Assembly (NCBI GenBank): GCA_963776845.1
Contig: CAVZOJ010000006.1
Coordinates: 1 to 64,000, forward strand
DNA from: Roseitranquillus sp963776845
GTDB lineage: Bacteria > Pseudomonadota > Alphaproteobacteria > Rhodobacterales > Rhodobacteraceae
Direction: 5' to 3'
Length of the DNA: 64,000 bases
The notes under the pieces are model-generated. The model had not been told where the DNA came from. It was given only the letters and a program-made list of their open reading frames with translations, and did no database searches. The first letter of the stretch is position 1, and every line of letters starts with the position of its first letter. This document shows, piece by piece, positions 47,634 through 56,900 of this stretch. Position numbers and translations under genes: made by a program.

Positions 47634-47921
47634 TCACCTGTAGTTCCGACATCTGAATTCGGCTGCTCGTCGGATCGGCGACAGCGGCGCAGTCACCGCC
47701 TCGTTGCGGCTGGACATGAACGACAGCGCCTTCGAGCCGTGCGTGCGCGCAAAGGCCAGCAGGTTGCTGTCGTTATCGACGACGGAGATGCACATCGGCT
47801 GTCCGATCCTCTCAGCCTCGGCTCGGCCTCTTTCATCGGCCTCGGCCAGAACGACATCGTCAATCCCGTCGTCCTCACCGAACTCGGGTGGCTTCGATCT
47901 GATGTTCGTCGCGGGAGACAT
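47634..47921 (-). pseudogene. GlcG/HbpS-like (DUF336) haem-binding protein, fragment
   Basis: From ATG 47921 the frame reads GIDDVVLAEADERGRAEAER then IGQPMCISVVDNDSNLLAFA and RTHGSKALSFMSSRNEAVTA, following the GlcG pattern (A..A..IG.P..ISVVD..G.LLAF.R.DG...S...A..KA.TA). After that the sequence is unrelated and ends at 47634, so the C-terminal half is gone. Also the conserved G of VVD..G reads S here. Confidence 0.45.
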
Positions 47922-48103
47922 GACCGACGGGACGGTTCTGTCGCAGAAGAACGGCCGCTTATCCAACAGAAGAAGCCGGTGTCTGCGTAAGCCCATGACG
48001 GCTCCCCTCATCTCAACGCTTCGCCGCCAAACCGCGCAAATTGCGCGTGGCGGCTTCGTCCCGCCGGGAACCGGCCAACATCGCCGTTTCCCCGGGGTGA
48101 CAG

Positions 48104-48600
48104 GTGAGGTGGAGATTGATCGACGAGATCAAATCAGTAAGGGACGTCTGGCGCAAGATGCCGAGCGAGCATCACGCGCGGGTGTTTCTGGAGGAGCTGA
48201 TCTGGCGCGGTGATCGCCATTGCCCGCACTGCGGTTCGCTCCGTTCCTACGAGATCCGCGGAGAGTCCGCCCGTGCCGGCCTCTATCAATGCGGAGAAAG
48301 GGGCTGCCGGCGGCAGTTCACCATCACCACGCGCACGCCGATGCACGCGACGAAGCTCGATCTGCGGATCTGGATCGCCGCGATGTTCCTCGTGCTGACG
48401 TCGAGCAAAGGGATCTCGTCGGTCGTCATGGCGCGCATTCTCGGCGTCAACCAGAAGACCGCCTGGAAGATGGGTCACGCCATCCGCGAGCTGATGGACG
48501 ATCGCGACAAGCGTCTGCCGAAGATCGACGACATCGTAGATGTCGACGATGCCGAACTCGGCGGTGCCTCGCGGTCGTGGCCGGTGCAGAGCCGCGCCGG
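48104..48600 (+). pseudogene. IS1595-family transposase, N-terminal remnant
   Basis: From GTG 48104 the protein has the N-terminal zinc ribbon CPHCGSLRSYEIRG ... CGERGCRRQFTITTRTP, an AlbA-type helix-turn-helix (TSSKGISSVVMARILGVNQK) and the beginning of the DDE domain (IDDIVDVDDAELGGASR). Homology fades by about 48600 and the frame ends at 48670. The C-terminal two-thirds are missing. Confidence 0.75.
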
Positions 48601-49017
48601 AACGAAGACGCGGGTCCTACTGGCGGCCTCCGTGGCCATCATTTGCGCCGCTATTCCGCGCTCGTCGTGAATTGCGCTAGTCGATCGCGTGCAGCCGCAG
48701 CCGGTACCGTTCAGCCACCGGCGCGCTGAGAGACCAAACTGCCCGCGCCCAAATCGCTCAGCCCGTCCCTCGTGAGAAGATCACGAAGAATTTTGGTCAG
48801 CCGTTCCAGCCGCGATGAGCTTGGTCGTCCGCCGCCTACATCCGAAAACATCACCTGACGGCATGCGACATAGCGGCCGGCGCTGCTGCCTCGACGGGAT
48901 GTTCGTGAAGATCAGCGGCAAGCGACACTGCACGTGGCGCGCCGTTGGCCAGCGGGCGGCGTTTCCCGGCGGACGCGCACTTGCCTCGTGAGCGCTTTCG
49001 CTTGACGCAGCGTAAGG
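48601..49017. other. intergenic, nothing recognised
   Basis: About 415 bases between the IS1595 remnant and the IS5 element. No gene or RNA recognised on either strand. Confidence 0.4.
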
Positions 49018-50073
49018 GGCTCCGTTGCACAAATCGCGCAAAGGATTCATCTCGTGAATCCAGTGTGGTAGCTGGGATGCATGAGCAGACCCCACGACCG
49101 ACCTACAAGACCAGGAACTGGCCGGCCTGTAACGAAGCGCTCAAGCGCCGGGGCTCGCTGACGATCTGGTTCGACCCCGAGATGATCTGGGATGCCGCGC
49201 CGACAGGCAAGCGTGGCCGTCAGCAGACCTGCAGTGACACCGCGATCCAGACGTGCCTGACGATGAGGGTGCCGTTCGGCATGGCGCTGCGGCAGACGAC
49301 GGGCTTCGTCGAGAGCCTGTTGCGACTGGTCGGTCTCGACTGGACGGTGCCTGAGTTCAGCACGCTGTCTCGCCGCCAGACGTCCCTCGCCGTGAACATC
49401 CCGTATCGTGGGCCCAGAGGGCCGTTGCACCTGCTGATCGACAGCACGGGGTATCAAGGTCGAAGGTGAAGGCGAGTGGCACGCCCGCAAGCATGGCGGC
49501 CCAAAACGGCGGGTCTGGCGAAAGATCCACATCGGGATCGACGGGGAAACGCTGGAGATCCGCCCCGTCGAGATCACCGCGAGATCACCGGGAGCCACAT
49601 CGGTGATGCACCTGTCCTGCCTGACCTCCTCAGCCAGATTTCGGAAAACCAGGAGATTGGCAGTGTCACGGCGGACGGCGCCTATGACACGCGGCCACGA
49701 TGCCATCGCGGATCGAGGTGCCCATGCGGTTATTCCGCCCCGCAAGAATGCGAAACCATGGACGACCGCCACCGCTGGCGCCCAGGCCCGAAACGAGATC
49801 CTGCGCGCCGCGAAATACCTCGGTCGCGCGCTCTCGCGACGATGGCGCGGATACCACCGCCGGAGCCGCGTCGAGACAAAGATGCATTGCATGAAACTGC
49901 TGGGGCAACGGCTCATGGCACGGGACTTCAACCGGCAGGTTGCCGAGATCCAAGTCCGCATCGCCGTCCTGAACGGCTACACCCCGCTCGGCATACCCGT
50001 CACAGAGCCCGTCGGATGAGTCCCTCCGGGTAAAGGGGAACCTTGGCCATCAGCCGATTTGTGCAACAGAGCC
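49018..50073 (+). mobile_element. IS5-family insertion sequence, full length, decayed gene
   Basis: Terminal repeats GGCTCCGTTGCACAAAT (49018) and ATTTGTGCAACAGAGCC (ending 50073) are reverse complements with one mismatch over 17 bases. Length 1056 bp. No clear target duplication. The right end abuts the tail of an arylsulfatase gene whose other part is not on the left side, so the locus was rearranged after insertion. Confidence 0.8.
49077..50019 (+). pseudogene. IS5-family transposase, multiple frameshifts
   Basis: The protein MHEQTPRPTYKTRNWPACNE and RRGSLTIWFDPEMIWDAAP are in one frame up to GPLHLLIDST. An extra G in a G run near 49450 then shifts the frame (KVEGEGEWHARKHGGPKRRV). An 11-bp tandem duplication of CGAGATCACCG near 49570 shifts it again, and a small deletion near 49690 once more, before the open C-terminal part HDAIADRGAHAVIPPRKNAK and GYHRRSRVETKMHCMKLLGQ. 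Comparison with the copy at 40.2-40.6 kb shows one C fewer after the start codon. Dead. Confidence 0.85.
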
Positions 50074-50287
50074 CCAAGAAGATGGACAAGACGATCCCGA
50101 TCATCCTGCAGTGGGACGAAAGCTACGACATGGATCGGACACGCTGACCGGCGTCAACGACGACGACTACAAGCCACCGTTCCCCCTTACCACGACGCTC
50201 GACAAGCTGACGGTCAAGGTGAACCGGCCGCAGCTGTCCGACGCGGATATGGCCAAGCTACGAGCTGTGCTCCAATTCCACCATTGA
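50074..50287 (+). pseudogene. arylsulfatase, C-terminal fragment
   Basis: Beginning directly at the IS5 right end: KKMDKTIPIILQWDESYDM, then after one lost base SDTLTGVNDDDYKPPFPLTT and TLDKLTVKVNRPQLSDADMA, ending RAVLQFHH at 50287. This is the conserved C-terminal segment of type I arylsulfatases. The catalytic formylglycine domain is not in the window. Confidence 0.7.
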
Positions 50288-50424
50288 GAGGGGTCAATAG
50301 GACTAAGTTGTTGCGCGGATGGCGGAGGACAGTCGGCCTGACATCCTGAAGCAGCCCGGCTGTCCGCAACGCGCCTGCTCGAAAGTCGCACCGATCCGCG
50401 CGTCGAGCCACCACTACGTCTAGG

Positions 50425-51483
50425 TGTCCCATCCCGGACGATCGCATAGACCCTCGCCGCTCGTCCTTGTTCATGGCACGGTCGCTGCTTGGTGAAGTTC
50501 GGGACGGGAGGCGGACATGCTGATCTCGCTGCACAAGCAGGCGACGACGACGCCGAAGGTCCGCGCCGCGATCCAGGCGAGTACCGAGCCAGCCTGGATG
50601 CTGGCAGAGCGCCACGGCATCTCCGAGCAGACGGTCTGGAAGTGGCGCAAGCGGGACGGCGTGCGTGACCGCAGCCACACGGCACACCGGTTGCAGACGA
50701 CGCTGACGCCCGCTCAGGAGGCGGTTGCGGTGGCGCTTCGGACAACCCTTCTGCTGCCGCTGGACGACCTGCTCGCGGTGGCACGCGAGTTCCTCAACCC
50801 GCACGTCTCCCGCTCCGGGCTTGACCGTTGCCTGCGGCGGCATGGCGTCGGGAACCTGCGGGAGCTGAAGCCGAAGGCGGCCAAGCCCACGCACAAGCCG
50901 TTCAGGACGTATGAGCCTGGATACCTGCATCTCGACGTGAAATACCTGCCGCAGATGGCCGACGAGAACCGGCGCCGCTTTCTCTTCGTCGCCATCGACC
51001 GCGCCACCCGATGGGTCTTCGTGCGCGTCTATCCGGCAAAGACGGCCGCCAACGCCCGCCGTTTTCTGCGCGACCTCGAGCGCGCCGCGCCGATGAAGAT
51101 CAGCCGCGTTCTGACGGACAACGGCAAGGAGTTCACCGACCGGCTCTTCGGCCTGCGCCGTCGTGCCGCCACAGGAAACCATGACTTCGACCGGCTCTGC
51201 GCCGAGTTCAGCATCGAGCACCGCCTGGCGCCGCCGCGGCGGCCGCAGACGAACGGCATGGTCGAGCGCTTCAACGGCCGCATCGAGGACGTCCTGCAAA
51301 GCCACCGCTTCCGCAGCGGCGAGGACCTCGAGCAGACCATCCTGCGCTATGTCCGCCTCTACAATACCCAGCTGCCGCAGTCTGTACTGAAGGGAGGTAC
51401 GCCGATCGACGCGCTCAAGAACTGGCACCGCCGCAGACCAAAGCTCTTCAGGAAGCAGCCCTACAATCATGCGGGATGTGACA
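50425..51483 (+). mobile_element. IS481-family element with 6-bp target duplication
   Basis: Ends TGTCCCATCCCG (50425) and CGGGATGTGACA (ending 51483) are inverted repeats with one mismatch in 12. Both are flanked by TCTAGG (50419-50424 and 51484-51489), a 6-bp duplication containing CTAG, the known target preference of IS481 relatives. The element is 1059 bp and its gene is open, so it appears recently inserted and complete. Confidence 0.88.
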
Positions 51484-51488
51484 TCTAG
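50517..51488 (+). CDS. IS481-family transposase
   Basis: A 323-residue DDE transposase: N-terminal helix-turn-helix (WMLAERHGISEQTVWKWRKR), then the rve core with YLHLDVKYLPQM (Asp), ISRVLTDNGKEFTDR (Asp) and TNGMVERFNGRIEDVLQSHR (Glu), and the family's C-terminal LPQSVLKGGTPIDALKNW. Start ATG 50517 follows GGGAGG. The last codons run through the right terminal repeat and the TAG stop lies in the target duplication (51486-51488), so the host site completes the reading frame. Intact. Confidence 0.92.
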   Translation: MLISLHKQATTTPKVRAAIQASTEPAWMLAERHGISEQTVWKWRKRDGVRDRSHTAHRLQTTLTPAQEAVAVALRTTLLLPLDDLLAVAREFLNPHVSRSGLDRCLRRHGVGNLRELKPKAAKPTHKPFRTYEPGYLHLDVKYLPQMADENRRRFLFVAIDRATRWVFVRVYPAKTAANARRFLRDLERAAPMKISRVLTDNGKEFTDRLFGLRRRAATGNHDFDRLCAEFSIEHRLAPPRRPQTNGMVERFNGRIEDVLQSHRFRSGEDLEQTILRYVRLYNTQLPQSVLKGGTPIDALKNWHRRRPKLFRKQPYNHAGCDI

Positions 51489-51634
51489 GGAACCGACGCG
51501 CAGCGCTGCGGCCCAATGGCACGCCCTCTCGAAGATGCCGAGGAAATGAAGAAGCGATACCACGCCGCACCAGTTGGCGGAACCTTCCAGGCGCCGACAT
51601 GTTCGAAAAAGGAAACCGTTCGGGGAGACTGGAA

Positions 51635-52036
51635 ATGCGTGTTCAGGAAATGATGAGCGGGCATCCACACGTGCAGGACAGCACTGCCGACAACCTGCTC
51701 AAGTTCATCGAGGAGGCGTTCAAGTGCGTACAGGCTTGCACCGCCTGCGCTGACGCATGCTTGGCGGAGGATATGGTGAGCGATCTGAGGCAATGCATCC
51801 GCTTGGACCTTGACTGCGCCGACATCTGTGCCGCTGGAGGAACCATCGCGTCGCGGCGAACCGGGTCGAACGTCGATGTGCTCCGCGCTGTCGTTCAGGT
51901 TTGCGAGCAAGCCTGCAGGCTGTGCGCAGAGGAATGCGAGCGGCACGCCGAGATGCATGCCCACTGCCGGGCCTGCGCCGAGTTGTGCAGATCATGCGAG
52001 AAAGCCTGCCAAGCCGCGCTTCCTGAAGTCCACTGA
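51635..52036 (+). CDS. copper-storage-type four-helix-bundle protein (Csp-like, cytosolic)
   Basis: A 133-residue protein with 16 cysteines in CxxxC and related spacings (KCVQACTACADACLAED, CIRLDLDCADICAAGG, CEQACRLCAEECERH, CRACAELCRSCEKAC), the pattern of Csp proteins in which cysteines line a four-helix bundle and hold many Cu(I) ions. The absence of a Tat or Sec signal points to the cytosolic Csp3-like class. ATG 51635 has GGGGAGA seven bases upstream; an earlier ATG at 51599 is possible but lacks a site. It stands 65 bases before the ergothioneine genes, and metal or thiol stress could link them. Confidence 0.8.
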   Translation: MRVQEMMSGHPHVQDSTADNLLKFIEEAFKCVQACTACADACLAEDMVSDLRQCIRLDLDCADICAAGGTIASRRTGSNVDVLRAVVQVCEQACRLCAEECERHAEMHAHCRACAELCRSCEKACQAALPEVH

Positions 52037-52101
52037 GCGATCATCTGGCCGTGGGAGTCATGCACACACACGCGGCCGAAAGCACAATCTGGAGAGACCG
52101 A

Positions 52102-53355
52102 ATGCCCCACGTGCAGGAGCGCCAGCGCTTCGAGAGCCATGCCCGCGAACTCTACCACCTTACGCGTGAGCGATCGAAAAAGCTCGTCGCCGGGCTCAGG
52201 CCGGAGGACATGACGGTCCAATCGATGGAGGACGCCAGCCCCACTAAATGGCACCTTGCGCATACGTCTTGGTTCTTCGAACAGTTCATCCTGCGCGAGC
52301 ACAGCGCCGACTACACCTCCGTCGACGACCGCTTCGCGTTTCTTTTCAACTCCTACTACGTGCAGGCCGGACCGCGGCACGCCCGCTCTCAGCGCGGACT
52401 CATTACCCGTCCGGGGGTTGACGACGTGATGGCCTTTCGCGAGCACATCGACGCGGCGATGGACGACCTGCTCACTGATCCATCCCCGGAGGTGGCGGAG
52501 TTGACGGTGCTCGGCTGCCACCACGAGATGCAGCACCAGGAGCTGCTTGTTACGGACCTCCTGCATGCGCTGTCGTTCAACCCGCTCCTGCCAGCGATAC
52601 GCGCTCCCGAGCCGATGCCGACCGCCGGCGAAACGCCGCTCGATTGGACTGAGCACGAGGGCGGCATCTACGAAATAGGTCACGACGGTGACGGCTTCGC
52701 CTACGATTGCGAGGGGCCTCGGCACGAGGTGCTGCTGCGCCCGTACCGCCTTGCGACGCGGCCAGTGACGAACCGCGACTGGATCGCCTTCATCGAGGAC
52801 GACGGCTACACCCGCGCGCCGCTTTGGCTGATGGACGGCTCCGCGGCCGTGCAGCGCGAAGGCTGGGACAGCCCGCTCTACTGGTGGGAGCAGGACGGGG
52901 AATGGTGGACCTTCACCGCCCGGGGACCGCAGCCGGTCAACCTCGACGCGCCCGTGGTTCATGTCAGCTACTATGAGGCCGATGCCTTCGCCCGCTGGGC
53001 CGGCAAGCGCCTACCGACCGAGGCCGAGTGGGAGGTTGCCGCGCGCGGCGTGCCAATCCACGGCAACTTCATCGAATCTGGCGCATTGCGGCCCCTGCCC
53101 CCGCGTCCGGGCGAGCGCCAACTCTATGGCGACGTCTGGGAATGGACGCAGAGCCCGTTCACGCCATACCCGGGCTTTCGACCGCCGGAGGGTGCCATCG
53201 GCGAATACAACGGCAAGTTCATGTGCAACCAGTTCGTTCTGCGCGGCGGCTCCTGCGCGACGCCGCTCGAGCAGATGCGGCCGAGCTACCGCAATTTCTT
53301 CTATCCGCATCAGCGCTGGCAGATGACCGGTCTGCGCCTGGCGGACGACGCGTGA
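52102..53355 (+). CDS. egtB: ergothioneine biosynthesis sulfoxide synthase EgtB
   Basis: A 417-residue non-haem iron enzyme joining cysteine or gamma-glutamylcysteine to hercynine. The N-terminal DinB-like domain holds the iron ligands: KWHLAHTSWFFEQF (His) and LGCHHEMQHQELL (HxxxH). The C-terminal formylglycine-generating-type domain includes GGIYEIGHDGDGFAYDCEGP, RPVTNRDWIAFIEDDGY, VVHVSYYEADAFARWAGKRL and FVLRGGSCATP. Start ATG 52102 (GGAGAG upstream) is favoured over 52051, whose extra 17 residues look non-coding. Overlaps egtD by four bases, so the two are co-translated. Confidence 0.92.
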   Translation: MPHVQERQRFESHARELYHLTRERSKKLVAGLRPEDMTVQSMEDASPTKWHLAHTSWFFEQFILREHSADYTSVDDRFAFLFNSYYVQAGPRHARSQRGLITRPGVDDVMAFREHIDAAMDDLLTDPSPEVAELTVLGCHHEMQHQELLVTDLLHALSFNPLLPAIRAPEPMPTAGETPLDWTEHEGGIYEIGHDGDGFAYDCEGPRHEVLLRPYRLATRPVTNRDWIAFIEDDGYTRAPLWLMDGSAAVQREGWDSPLYWWEQDGEWWTFTARGPQPVNLDAPVVHVSYYEADAFARWAGKRLPTEAEWEVAARGVPIHGNFIESGALRPLPPRPGERQLYGDVWEWTQSPFTPYPGFRPPEGAIGEYNGKFMCNQFVLRGGSCATPLEQMRPSYRNFFYPHQRWQMTGLRLADDA

Positions 53356-54308
53356 GCGGCGCGGCACGGGCGAAGCCGCAGGGTTTCGCGGATCCCGATT
53401 TTGCCGCCCACGTCGTCGATGGGCTCGGCCGGCCGCAGAAGCGGCTTGCGGCCAAATACTTCTATGACGAGGAAGGCTCGCGCCTCTTCGACCGCATCTG
53501 CGAGTTGGAGGAATACTACCCGACGCGGGCCGAGACGCGCATCCTGCGGGAAAATGCGCATCGGGTTTCGGAGATCCTGCCGCCGGGCTCTGCACTCGTC
53601 GAGCTTGGCAGCGGTTCGAGCGTCAAGACGCGGCTCCTTCTGGACGCGCTGCCAGACGTCGCGACTTACGTGCCGCTCGACATCTCGAGCGAGCATCTTG
53701 CCGCCGCGGCGAAGCGGATCGCGGCTGACTATCCCAAGGTGCGGGTACGGCCGGTGGTCGCGGACTTCACGCACGCGATGGCGTTGCCGCGCGACATCGA
53801 GACGGTGCCGAAGCTCCTCTTCTTTCCTGGCTCTACCATCGGCAACTTCACCCTGCCCGAGGCGCAGGCGCTGATGCAGCGGCTCCGCCGGCTGCCACGC
53901 CTGGCCGGGCTGGTGATCGGTGCCGACCTCGTCAAGGATACGGGCCGCTTGATCGTAGCCTACGACGATGCGGCCGGCGTGACCGCCGCATTCAACAGAA
54001 ACCTCCTCGCACGGATGAATCGCGAGCTGGAGGGCGACTTCGACCTGGAAGCATTCCGGCACGAGGCGCGCTGGATCCCGGAACAGAGCCGCATCGAGAT
54101 GCACCTCGTCAGCCTTCGGCCGCAAACAGTCACGGTGGCAAACGAACGATTTGTCTTTGCCGAGGGCGAGAGCATCCACACCGAGGACTCGCACAAGTTC
54201 ACGGTGGACGGCTTTCGCACGCTCGCCGGGGACGCCGGTTGGGTGCCGCACGAGGTCTGGACCGACCCGGAGAGGCTCTTCAGCGTGCACCTGCTGACCG
54301 CCGCCTGA
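53352..54308 (+). CDS. egtD: L-histidine N-alpha-methyltransferase EgtD
   Basis: A 318-residue SAM-dependent enzyme that trimethylates histidine to hercynine, the first step of ergothioneine synthesis. GTG 53352 overlaps the egtB stop. Motifs: ELEEYYPTRAETRILRENAH, VELGSGSSVKTRLLLDAL (SAM site), YVPLDISSEHL, FFPGSTIGNFTLPEAQALM (substrate-side signature), VIGADLVKDTGRLIVAYDD and VFAEGESIHTEDSHKFTVDG (Ser/Glu that bind the histidine amine). Length and motifs are normal. With egtB it forms a two-gene route, common in proteobacteria. Confidence 0.93.
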   Translation: MSGAARAKPQGFADPDFAAHVVDGLGRPQKRLAAKYFYDEEGSRLFDRICELEEYYPTRAETRILRENAHRVSEILPPGSALVELGSGSSVKTRLLLDALPDVATYVPLDISSEHLAAAAKRIAADYPKVRVRPVVADFTHAMALPRDIETVPKLLFFPGSTIGNFTLPEAQALMQRLRRLPRLAGLVIGADLVKDTGRLIVAYDDAAGVTAAFNRNLLARMNRELEGDFDLEAFRHEARWIPEQSRIEMHLVSLRPQTVTVANERFVFAEGESIHTEDSHKFTVDGFRTLAGDAGWVPHEVWTDPERLFSVHLLTAA

Positions 54309-54672
54309 CGGGCGCTGCCGCGCCTTGTTACCCACCACACTCGTGGCAGGAGCTAGCGCGGCAGCGAATCCCAAGCTGAGGCTGATTGCAGTCACCACGA
54401 CCAGACTGCCGCTTGCGCCATTCCCGACACTAGAGAGCCTGACTGCACGCGGGTGCGGAACGCGGGCCACGAACCGCTGCGATGGTGCCTTGTGCGCTCT
54501 CGCAGGCAAACGTGGAGAGGTTTCGTCGCGCAATCGCCGTTGTCGGTCGTAGCCTCGTAGCAGCGGTCGCGGTCTTATTTCGGCCGAGCCTGGTAACCTT
54601 GAATCGATCCGCTCACGCAATTCGCAGAGAATCTGATACAATTGCATTTGGAGTAGTGGGGGGAGAGGTTCG
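54309..54672. other. intergenic with a possible promoter
   Basis: About 360 bases with no gene recognised. TACAAT at 54637-54642, about 30 bases before the next start codon, resembles a -10 box; no convincing -35 hexamer was seen at 17 bases upstream. Confidence 0.35.
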
Positions 54673-55434
54673 ATGCGCGGAAGCATTCATGGGCTGTTGT
54701 CTTTTTCTCAGGTGGTCATGCAGCGGGTCGCGCTAGCCATCGTCATAGCACTCGCCACCACAAGCGTAGCATGGTCTGTCGCGGCACTTCTTGGATGGGC
54801 GCCGTGGATGCACGTGGATCTCGGCTGGACAAGCGACGTCGGTGCAGGACCGGTCGTCCAATCAGTGCTCACGTTGTTCCTGGTCGGGCTCTGCTTCTTC
54901 CTTCCGACCAACGCGCGCGTCATGGCGCTCGAGCGGTCCCACCGAGCATTCAAGGTATCGATGGAAGACGTTGCCGCCGCTTACCAAGCCGTTCATGCCG
55001 CCGACCGCGACGGCGCTTTCGAACTTCGGAGCGAGTACGACAGCGTGCGGGATCGGCTGACCTACCTCCTCAAGCACCCAGACCTGCGGGACCTCGAACC
55101 TGAACTCCTCGAACTGGCCGCTCAAATGAGTTACGAAAGCCGGGCTTTGGCCGAGACGTATTCCTGCGACCGGGTAGAGCGCGCCCGTGGCTTTCTCAAA
55201 CAGCGCCAGGAGGAGGCGCAGAAGCTCCAGGAGCAAATCGGGACGGCACATTCGGTTTGTCATGGCTTGAGACGCTGGCTCGAGAGAGTTGAGGTGGACG
55301 AGGCGGTCGCGCGTTCGCAATTGAAGCGCCTGGAAGACGACCTGGAGGAACTCTTGCCAGCGATCGGCCTCAGCCTGACGCGCGTACATGTCTCCGCGCC
55401 GGAACTGCCAACGATCGGGATCGCCGCGGAATAG
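54673..55434 (+). CDS. membrane-anchored coiled-coil protein (annotated as DNA repair protein in relatives)
   Basis: A 253-residue protein with two transmembrane helices (VALAIVIALATTSVAWSVAA and PVVQSVLTLFLVGLCFFLPT) followed by a long helical, coiled-coil domain: AYQAVHAADRDGAFELRSEY, YLLKHPDLRDLEPELLELAA and SRSQLKRLEDDLEELLPAIG. Proteins of this pattern occur in many Rhodobacterales, where they are often named DNA repair protein without evidence; the membrane anchor argues for another role, such as envelope organisation. AGGGGGGAGAGG precedes the start. Intact. Confidence 0.7.
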   Translation: MRGSIHGLLSFSQVVMQRVALAIVIALATTSVAWSVAALLGWAPWMHVDLGWTSDVGAGPVVQSVLTLFLVGLCFFLPTNARVMALERSHRAFKVSMEDVAAAYQAVHAADRDGAFELRSEYDSVRDRLTYLLKHPDLRDLEPELLELAAQMSYESRALAETYSCDRVERARGFLKQRQEEAQKLQEQIGTAHSVCHGLRRWLERVEVDEAVARSQLKRLEDDLEELLPAIGLSLTRVHVSAPELPTIGIAAE

Positions 55435-55698
55435 CGCATCAAGTGAGTGATGCGGGTTCCGATCCTGTCGGGCAATGCTTGATTGACGCCCTCTGCCGAG
55501 AGTGCTGCTCATCCCACCTCGCCGGCCTCGTGATTAGAAGCTTGCCGGCGTGATCGTCTCCCAGCAGCATCCCCGATCGACGACCCGCGTCCGTGCCGCC
55601 GGCGTCAATGCCGAGCTCGGCCGTTCAGGGCCCAGTTCCCTGGCGTGAAGGCTGCGACTTCTTGCGCAGCGCTTGCTGATACCGCCAGGTTGCCTTGG
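55435..55698. other. intergenic up to the IS21 left end
   Basis: About 260 bases with no recognised gene. The IS21 terminal region starts at 55699. Confidence 0.4.
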
Positions 55699-55792
55699 TG
55701 TTGTTTTCCGCTGAGAACTGACCCGGGCTTTCCATCGAGAAGTGACCCGCCTGAAGTTTATGGTCTGCGGGTCATGACTGGGTCAATGGCGG

Positions 55793-56561
55793 TCATCCCT
55801 CCTTCCTCCTGCTTGCCGCCTCGGCGCTGGCCCTGAAGCGGAAGCTGTCGTTTCCGGTCTCGAGGATGTGGCAGCGGTGGGTCAGGCGATCGAGGAGCGC
55901 GGTGGTCATCTTGGCGTCGCCGAAGACCGTGGCCCATTCGCTGAAGCTGAGATTGGTTGTGATGGCGACGCTGGTGCGTTCGTAGAGCCTGCTCAGAAGA
56001 TGAAAGAGCAAGGCCCCGCCTGTGGCACTGAACGGCAGGTAGCCGAGCTCGTCGAGGATCACGAGGTCGGCGCGCATGAGGCTCTCTGCGATCTTCCCCG
56101 CTATGCCCTTTGCCTTCTCTTGCTCGAGCATGTTGACGAGTTCGACGGTGGAGAAGAACCGGACCTTCTTCCGGTGATGCTCGATGGCCTGGACGCCAAG
56201 CGCCGTCGCGACGTGGGTCTTGCCGGTGCCTGGCCCGCCGATCAGGACGACGTTGTGGCCGCCGTCGATAAACTCGCCCCGGTGCAGCTGGCGGACCAGC
56301 CTCGTTGATCTCGCTGGCTGCGAAGTCGAACCCTGCCAGGTCCTTGTAGGCCGGGAAGCGCGCGGCCTTGAGGTGATAGGCGATGGACCGGACTTCGCGT
56401 TCAGCGACCTCGGCCTTCAGCAGTTGCGACAGGATCGGAACGGCCGCTTCGAAGGCGGGCGAGCCCTGTTCGATGAGGTCCTCGACGGCCTGAGCCATCC
56501 CGTACATCTTCAGGCTGCGCATCATGATGACGATAGCGGCGCTGGCGGGATCATGACGCAT
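55793..56561 (-). pseudogene. istB: IS21 helper ATPase IstB, frameshifted
   Basis: From ATG 56561 the protein reads MRHDPASAAIVIMMRSLKMY through DLAGFDFAASEINE, after which two bases are missing relative to the expected ALVRQLHRGEF continuation (near 56303). The AAA part then appears in another frame: VLIGGPGTGKTHVA-type Walker A in the shifted frame, ADLVILDELGYLPFSATGGA (Walker B), RTSVAITTNLSFSEWATVFG and ALLDRLTHRCHILETGNDSF. IstB is the ATP-dependent partner of IstA. This copy is inactive as it stands. Confidence 0.8.
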
Positions 56562-56900
56562 GGCGCGCCCCCTGTTTCCGGCCGCGCAGGCCGTCATAGC
56601 GCGCGACATTCGCCTTGGGCTCCTCGAGCAGCGCCAGACCCGTTGGCGGCGCGACCTCGGGCGTGCCCGTAGGGCTTTCGTCGATCAGCCGGTGCAGCAG
56701 ATTGAGCACATGGGTCTTGGTCGGCACCCCGGCCTCAAGCGCCAATTCCACCGCACAAAGCACCGCTTCTTCGTCGTGCTGCAGCACCAGGGCGAGGATC
56801 TCCACCATCTCCCTGTCGCCGCCCGGGTGTTTCAGCAGATGCTGCTGGAGGCGCCGGAAGGCCTCGGGCAACTCGGCAAAAAGGCGCGTTCGCCATAGGT

